Source of the DNA: Shewanella fodinae
GTDB taxonomy: Bacteria; Pseudomonadota; Gammaproteobacteria; Enterobacterales; Shewanellaceae
Direction: 5' to 3'
DNA: 64,000 nt
NCBI RefSeq assembly: GCF_014651955.1
Contig: NZ_BMXW01000001.1
Span: forward strand, 19,956-83,955
Part shown: piece by piece, positions 59,085 through 64,000 of the stretch
How positions within the stretch are numbered: the stretch's first letter is position 1
Layout: every line of letters starts with the position of its first letter
The notes under the pieces: generated by a model
Told to the model about the DNA's origin: nothing
The model's database searches: none
Seen by the model: only the letters and a program-made list of their open reading frames with translations
Made by a program: the position numbers and the translations under genes

Positions 59085-61673
59085 ATGACTCAGCTGCGCT
59101 TACCTCACGTTTCTCCGCTTTCCAGACCCTCCTGGCGTAATAGCTTGTCGGCAAAATTTATTTGGGTGCAGTTATTTGTTGCTTTCATCATTATCGCCAG
59201 CACCATCGGGGTATTGTGGATTATCCAGCGAGATCAGCTATTACGGCAACAGCAAGAACTTAACTATACCTACGGACAAGTAGTGATTTCCCGGCTTAAG
59301 GAGATCACCGGACAATACGAGTCATTGGTGATAGCCATGGCAAGTGTTGCAGGCTTATATCAGCAACAACCACAAAAGTTGCAGCAGTTAATTCCGGCGA
59401 TGCTGGACAGCAAGCGACAGGACGATCTTATCAGTGGTGGTGGTATCTGGCCCGAACCAGGAGAACACCCCGCGGCGCCGATACCCAGTTTGTTCTGGTA
59501 CCGCGATGCGACTAATACCTTGGTGCAACTCTCCGATTACAATCGTAATGCGGTAATGCCATATCATACCGAGGAATGGTACCGCCCCACCCGTCTATAC
59601 CCGGCAGACGTAGCATTCTGGTCACCGGCCTACCGCGACCCTACCACTGGCATCACCATGGTTACAGCATCGGTGCCCGTGCGGGTCGAACATAAATTCG
59701 TTGGTGCGGCCACCCTCGATATTGGTGTCAATGGCATCAATGGGCTGTTTCACGATTTATCTCGGGATCTCAGCGGTTATATCATTGCGCTAGACTATCG
59801 TAACCGCTTGTTGTCATTGCCTCAGGGACTACAACAGCATCTTCCTACCAACCCTAGCCAGGTGGAAGATATCCAATGGCTCAGCGATAAAATGCCGGTA
59901 TTTTCAGCATTACGCCCAGCACTGCAGAATGTTGATGATGCCATCATCCGTCAGGCGCAACGACAGCCGCAGTTTACGGATGCGCAACTACAGACTCTGC
60001 CTTCGCTGGTCAACAACCACAATGATTTGTTAAAAGCGATTGTAGAAAATACACCGCAAAATTGGCCGCCGACAGCAGAATTGATCGATACCATAGAGTT
60101 GCCGCAGGATCCGTTATTAGCAGAGGATGCTATGGTCTCTGTCTTTCTGATGCCGGGCACTTTCTGGAAAATACTGGTGGTAACGCCTTTGTCTCAACTG
60201 CACCACAACGCCTACATGCTTGCTGGCAAAGTAGGCTTTTTTCTGGTGATTATCCAGTTATTGGCAATGTTGCTGCTGTATCTGTTACAACGGCGCATAT
60301 TTATCAGCCCGATCACCCAGATAGCGGAGACATTACAAAATCAGGATCTGGCGGCACTGGAGATATTGCAGCGGGAACGACAGGATGAATTTGCGGGTCT
60401 TGCTAATAGTTTTCTCAATAGGGTTCAACAGCTGGAAGCGGAGATGGCGAGCCTCTATGCCACCAATCTAGCGCAGGAGCAGCAGTTGCAAGTGCAAGAG
60501 TCATTTCAGCAGGAGCTGCGTAACCGTACAGAGCAGCTAAACTCGTTGCTTAAATTTTCCCAGCACATCATTCATATGAAAGATCTCAATGGTTGCTACA
60601 CCCTGATGAATGATAAATACTGCGAGCTGCTTGGACGTGAACGCGAACAACTGCTCGGCCATAGCGATCAACAGCTATTTCCCAACATTGAGCAGCCTCT
60701 GACAGCTCAGCATGAACAGCGGGTTTTACAAACGCGGGCCCCTTTTAGTGCAGAAGAACCTCTGCATATTCATCAAGGTGGCGTGCGGCCGTTTTTCGTC
60801 ACTCGTTTTGCCATACGTGACGAGTTAGGCGAACTCAATGGTGTAGGTGCTATAGGTTTTGATCTCAGTGGCGTAAAACGTAACGAGGTAACACTTCAAG
60901 CTGAAATCAAGCAACAACAACAGCAATTGCAACAGCTACAGCAACTGGTGCAACAGCAGAAACAGCAAAAGCTATTGGTCATTCAGCAACAACAACGGGA
61001 AAGTCGCTATCAACAGCAGCTATTGGAGAAAATCAACCAGTTGCAACAGCAAGAACAGCCTCTCCCTAGATTATTGAGCATGTTGGTTGGCAGATTAAGC
61101 CAGCAGTTGGATCAATTATCCGCCGCCATTTACCAACAACCTGCCACAGTAATTGACCATCAGATCCTCCAACAGGCTGAAGGCATGCGTCACTTGCAGG
61201 CGTTGGTGAACTATCAGCACAATGAGATCCAGCCGTTGGAACTGTCGCAATTTTTCAATCATTTACTGATATTTATGGCGCCAGAACTGGCAGCAAAGCA
61301 GGTACAAGTGAACTTCAATAACGGTCAGCGCCTGATAGCTGTGGGGAAAAGCTGGCAGCATCTGTTGTTGTTCTACCGCCTGTTGCAAAACACTATCAAC
61401 GATGCTTATCTAATTGATCAACCAGAGAAATTACTAACAATTAGTATCAACAATTCGGATCAGAATGTCTCTGTGGAGCTAGTAGATAATGGTAGAGGGA
61501 TGGATATGACGCAGCAAGAACGACTCAAACAGCAGTGGCATCAACAAACCACCGATAGCACCTTAACAGCGGTACATTATTACCTAAAAACCCAGTTACA
61601 CGGAAACATGACGCTAGTTTCAGCGCCGGGGAAAGGCTGCAAAATTACCCTATCAATCCCAGCGCTGGTATAA
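59085..61673 (+). CDS. dCache/PAS sensor protein with degenerate histidine kinase end
   Basis: 862 residues. Membrane segments at about 27-47 and 380-402 enclose a large periplasmic dCache domain. A HAMP-like linker, a PAS domain (about 490-600, LKFSQHIIHMKDLNGCYTLMNDKYCE) and a Gln-rich coiled coil (about 605-660) follow. The end resembles a kinase ATPase domain: N-box-like FYRLLQNTINDAYL and G1 VDNGRGMDM are seen, but I find no H-box with an H-E/D-x-x-x-P histidine and the G2 glycines are missing. It may sense rather than phosphorylate. Lies 110 bp after the acs terminator. Confidence 0.75.
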   Translation: MTQLRLPHVSPLSRPSWRNSLSAKFIWVQLFVAFIIIASTIGVLWIIQRDQLLRQQQELNYTYGQVVISRLKEITGQYESLVIAMASVAGLYQQQPQKLQQLIPAMLDSKRQDDLISGGGIWPEPGEHPAAPIPSLFWYRDATNTLVQLSDYNRNAVMPYHTEEWYRPTRLYPADVAFWSPAYRDPTTGITMVTASVPVRVEHKFVGAATLDIGVNGINGLFHDLSRDLSGYIIALDYRNRLLSLPQGLQQHLPTNPSQVEDIQWLSDKMPVFSALRPALQNVDDAIIRQAQRQPQFTDAQLQTLPSLVNNHNDLLKAIVENTPQNWPPTAELIDTIELPQDPLLAEDAMVSVFLMPGTFWKILVVTPLSQLHHNAYMLAGKVGFFLVIIQLLAMLLLYLLQRRIFISPITQIAETLQNQDLAALEILQRERQDEFAGLANSFLNRVQQLEAEMASLYATNLAQEQQLQVQESFQQELRNRTEQLNSLLKFSQHIIHMKDLNGCYTLMNDKYCELLGREREQLLGHSDQQLFPNIEQPLTAQHEQRVLQTRAPFSAEEPLHIHQGGVRPFFVTRFAIRDELGELNGVGAIGFDLSGVKRNEVTLQAEIKQQQQQLQQLQQLVQQQKQQKLLVIQQQQRESRYQQQLLEKINQLQQQEQPLPRLLSMLVGRLSQQLDQLSAAIYQQPATVIDHQILQQAEGMRHLQALVNYQHNEIQPLELSQFFNHLLIFMAPELAAKQVQVNFNNGQRLIAVGKSWQHLLLFYRLLQNTINDAYLIDQPEKLLTISINNSDQNVSVELVDNGRGMDMTQQERLKQQWHQQTTDSTLTAVHYYLKTQLHGNMTLVSAPGKGCKITLSIPALV

Positions 61674-61679
61674 ACTTGA

Positions 61680-62030
61680 CTACTGTCGCAACGCCTTTTC
61701 AATTTCCTGATCAAACAGATTTTTTACCAAACCAGTAAATTCAGTAATGAAGTAACTCTGCTCGCGGTTCACCGGTTGCCGACCACATCCGGCGAGGATT
61801 TCCTCCAAGTCGTACATGATGGCATCCACTTCGCGAATAATGGTATTTCGCTGAGCAAACGATAGTTCCGGGTTCTGCCCACAAACGACAATAATCTGCG
61901 CCGCCAGCAGATCTTCAAACACTTCCATCACGGTACTACCATCGACACCGGTACCCGCATTTTCGAACAATCCGAGATGCTCAGTCAGATACTGGATGAG
62001 ATGGGCATAGCCTTCTTTGTCGGTTACCAT
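61680..62030 (-). CDS. small acidic protein, DUF3802-like
   Basis: 116 residues from the ATG at 62030, where GGGAAG sits at a good distance. A TTG seven codons upstream would disrupt that site. All-helical and acidic (YLTEHLGLFEN, VFEDLLAAQIIVVCGQNPELSFAQRN, VDAIMYDLEEILAG), recalling DUF3802, a family of Shewanella and relatives with no known function. Convergent with the sensor gene (6 bp apart). Confidence 0.7.
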   Translation of the reverse strand: MVTDKEGYAHLIQYLTEHLGLFENAGTGVDGSTVMEVFEDLLAAQIIVVCGQNPELSFAQRNTIIREVDAIMYDLEEILAGCGRQPVNREQSYFITEFTGLVKNLFDQEIEKALRQ

Positions 62031-62189
62031 TGCACTTCCCGCTGCTAACAAAACACGGTTGTTGGTTTGATGCTTTAGATTAACCGCAGTGAAATAATTA
62101 AGAAACTATCAGCTAATCGAATTTTGCACCCGCTACTATTTCAGAGAGATTATAACCACTTTTTGCAACAGTTTTACTGACAGTTTTGC

Positions 62190-62828
62190 TTAAGGTGCTA
62201 AACGATCGATCTGCCAGCCATCACCACTGCGACTATATAAAAATCTGTCATGTAACCGATGCTCGCCCCCCTGCCAAAACTCGATACTATCCGGTACCAC
62301 TCGGTACCCGCCCCAAAATTTTGGTAGTGGTACTTCTCCTCGAGAAAATTTTGCTTTCATTTCCGCAAATTTCGACTCAAGTGCTTGTCTGGCAGAGATT
62401 TTACTGGATTGTTGTGACACCCAGGCGGCTATCTGACTGTCTTTCGGACGCGTCAGAAAGTACTTCAATACTTCAGCTGTAGATAAGGCTTCAGCTTTCC
62501 CTGTCACCGCTACTTGCCGCTCCAACGGATGCCAAGGGAACAACAAACTGATATGAGCATTTCCTGCTAGTTGTGTGGCTTTACGACTTTCAAGATTGGT
62601 GAAAAAAACAAAGCCATGCTCATCAAAACGTTTCAACAGCACAATCCGTTGAAAAGGTTGACCGCTGGCATCCACAGTGGCGACCACCATTGCCGTAGGA
62701 TCTGTTAGCGGCGCATCTTTAGCCTGCTGCATCCATAATTCAAATTGCGCCATCGGTTCGGCCGCCAGATCGGCACGACGTAACCCACCCAGCGTATACT
62801 CGCGGCGAATATCACTTAAATCAGACAT
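62190..62828 (-). CDS. pdxH: pyridoxamine/pyridoxine 5'-phosphate oxidase
   Basis: FMN enzyme that makes pyridoxal 5'-phosphate from PNP or PMP. 212 residues. I start at the ATG at 62828 because AGGAG lies 7 nt upstream (62836-62840); the ATG two codons earlier is only 1 nt from that site. Landmarks: [42 protein letters not shown] and the C-terminal RFLYSR. Follows speD by 11 bp on the same strand, so PLP supply may be cotranscribed with polyamine genes (SpeA uses PLP). Confidence 0.96.
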   Translation of the reverse strand: MSDLSDIRREYTLGGLRRADLAAEPMAQFELWMQQAKDAPLTDPTAMVVATVDASGQPFQRIVLLKRFDEHGFVFFTNLESRKATQLAGNAHISLLFPWHPLERQVAVTGKAEALSTAEVLKYFLTRPKDSQIAAWVSQQSSKISARQALESKFAEMKAKFSRGEVPLPKFWGGYRVVPDSIEFWQGGEHRLHDRFLYSRSGDGWQIDRLAP

Positions 62829-62839
62829 CGACATACTCC

Positions 62840-63769
62840 TCAGATAGCTTCCGGTAGCAGTTTTTCATGACAAAGCTGCTGATAATGACTGAAATGTAGC
62901 TGGTAACCATGTTCCAAGGCGATATTAGCGCTGCCAAGGCAAATGTGTGCCGGAAACCCGCACGTGGCGTGAGGGGCATTAAAGCGGATCACATCCCAAC
63001 TCCCCGGATCCAGTACCCCGAGCAAGCGGGCAAAAATATCCAGTGGTTGCACCGCCAGATCCAAGTTGGTTTCAAAACTCACGTAAGAGCTGTTTTCCTG
63101 GGGCGTGACATGAATAGTGATATATTCGCGTCCGCGAATACCATTTACAGAATAACCAAAGGGCTCAAACAGAAAATCATCGAAACTGAATCCCGGCAGC
63201 ATCTCCTCTAACGCCAATGTGACGCGCACGCCCGCTGTCGTCTGTTTATCGCTGCGCAGATATTCAGCCGCATCACCGCCGATATGGTACATCAATAGTT
63301 CGTTGGTAATGTCAGACGCCTCTGCCTGATACGGTTTATCTGTATAGAAAATGTAATGGTGGTGCGAATCAAGATGACCGATTCGAAACGCTTTACCACT
63401 GATTTTCTTACGCAACAGTTGCAGATCATCGGCAAAACTGCTGGCCTGCAGATGTGACAGGTACTCATTCTTCCGCTGATAGCTGAGGAAAGCTATCGCT
63501 GCCTCTCCCAACTGCTCAACAAAATGGGTTGCGGCATGTACCAATGTGGTAGTGCCGCAAGTCAGCATCAAAAAGCGGTTGTCCCAGACAAATAGACTGG
63601 ACTCACTCAACAGGTAAGCATCGCAAAAATCGTTGCTCACCGATGACAGAATTTCCGCATGAGCCTTGGCAACCATTCCTTCCCAGAAGGGCCTGCCCAG
63701 TGCGCGCAGCGAAGGCGTAGCTGGCGTCACTATGACTTCAATTTTTTTTTCAGAACCTTCAAAAAACAT
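62840..63769 (-). CDS. speD: S-adenosylmethionine decarboxylase proenzyme, eukaryotic-type fold
   Basis: Pyruvoyl enzyme that makes decarboxylated SAM, the aminopropyl donor for spermidine. 309 residues from the ATG at 63769; longer starts lack a ribosome site. The self-cleavage site is YLLSESS with E56/S57, the proton-donor cysteine is C71 in LTCGTTTL, and the C-terminal half keeps [18 protein letters not shown], all as in human AdoMetDC. So it is the large eukaryotic-type enzyme and not the E. coli class. Sits between speA and pdxH. Confidence 0.9.
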   Translation of the reverse strand: MFFEGSEKKIEVIVTPATPSLRALGRPFWEGMVAKAHAEILSSVSNDFCDAYLLSESSLFVWDNRFLMLTCGTTTLVHAATHFVEQLGEAAIAFLSYQRKNEYLSHLQASSFADDLQLLRKKISGKAFRIGHLDSHHHYIFYTDKPYQAEASDITNELLMYHIGGDAAEYLRSDKQTTAGVRVTLALEEMLPGFSFDDFLFEPFGYSVNGIRGREYITIHVTPQENSSYVSFETNLDLAVQPLDIFARLLGVLDPGSWDVIRFNAPHATCGFPAHICLGSANIALEHGYQLHFSHYQQLCHEKLLPEAI

Positions 63770-63784
63770 CTTTTCTAACCTGAT

Positions 63785-63802
63785 GCAGGCACGCAGGCCT
63801 GC
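63785..63802 (-). promoter_or_regulatory. intercistronic hairpin between speA and speD
   Basis: GCAGGC-N6-GCCTGC stem in the 48-bp gap between speA stop and speD start, ending 15 nt before the speD ATG. No T-run. It may modulate speD translation or protect an mRNA end. Confidence 0.35.
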
Positions 63803-63817
63803 TGTCATCCATCCTGC

Positions 63818-64000
63818 TTATGAGAAATCTTCTAGGTAGGTGTAACCTTTGATCCCCAATTGCAGCTCTTCCAGAATCGAAGCGCGCTCATCTTCGACAA
63901 TATGAGTGTTGACCAGCTCTTCATAAGTGCGCATAAACGATACCGCATCCAAGTTTACATAACGTAAAACGTCCGCCACGGTATCACCGGCCAGCACAGT
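63818..64000 (-). CDS. speA: arginine decarboxylase SpeA, C-terminal fragment cut by window edge
   Basis: The last 60 codons of a leftward gene whose 5' part lies beyond the window. The peptide begins [18 protein letters not shown] and ends GYTYLEDFS, which matches the C-terminal style of biosynthetic PLP-dependent arginine decarboxylase (GDT-x-x-D-V-x-R, GYTYLE). It makes agmatine, the start of one putrescine route. Its place before speD agrees. Only the end is visible, so I rate the name moderately. Confidence 0.75.
   Translation of the reverse strand, partial: TVLAGDTVADVLRYVNLDAVSFMRTYEELVNTHIVEDERASILEELQLGIKGYTYLEDFS

Overview
The window reads as a chromosomal segment of a gammaproteobacterium of the order Alteromonadales, most likely Shewanella. 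The evidence is gene order and protein character: uvrY-uvrC-pgsA, lonH-fabA-rmf, pheS-pheT-ihfA, ybgC-tolQRAB-pal-cpoB followed by a lysine tRNA array, motY beside rnt, ppsA/ppsR-aroH, a CrbS-type symporter-kinase beside acs, and a DUF3802-like gene. Coding density is high. I see no insertion sequence, prophage, integron or CRISPR array. No taxonomic search could be run.

Layout. 1-3.7 kb: strong stable-RNA promoter leaving the window, then pgsA, uvrC, uvrY and tRNA-Ser(UGA). 3.9-6.3 kb: Lon-like protease, fabA, and convergent rmf with a structured leader. 6.5-12.5 kb: a leftward rlmKL-uup-DUF3466 run. 12.7-13.0 kb: three identical initiator tRNAs, then about 570 bp with no convincing gene. 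13.6-19.7 kb: pheST-ihfA (leftward), radD and grxA (rightward). 19.85-20.45 kb: six lysine tRNAs with a hairpin-bearing leader. 20.6-25.75 kb: complete Tol-Pal envelope operon. 25.9-30.9 kb: lipoprotein prolyl oligopeptidase, an intergenic region with a probable small RNA, motY, rnt and a DUF4826-like gene. 31-41.7 kb: leucine dehydrogenase, a small membrane protein, a MarR regulator, a YdiJ-type D-2-hydroxyacid dehydrogenase, ppsA/ppsR, aroH and a thioesterase. 41.8-45.9 kb: a CrbR-like regulator, an unknown small gene, and formaldehyde detoxification genes with a divergent LysR regulator. 46-53.3 kb: a soluble FIST chemoreceptor, a REC-DUF3369-EAL regulator with its histidine kinase, and a PAP2 phosphatase. 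53.3-61.7 kb: crbS, divergent acs, and a dCache/PAS sensor with a degenerate kinase end. 61.7-64 kb: DUF3802-like gene, pdxH, speD of the eukaryotic fold, and the last 60 codons of speA.

How the genes work together. The right half concentrates on two-carbon and three-carbon metabolism and its sensing. PpsA and its kinase/phosphorylase PpsR set gluconeogenic PEP supply, which feeds AroH. CrbS (kinase fused to a symporter), an unlinked CrbR-like LuxR-family regulator and acs look like an acetate switch. Between them lies a sensory block (FIST-MCP, DUF3369-EAL, its kinase and the degenerate dCache sensor) whose inputs are unknown and which is the best candidate here for an undescribed signalling module. 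The left half is housekeeping: translation (tRNAs, pheST, rlmKL, uup), lipid synthesis (pgsA, fabA), DNA repair (uvrC, radD) and stationary-phase ribosome hibernation (rmf).
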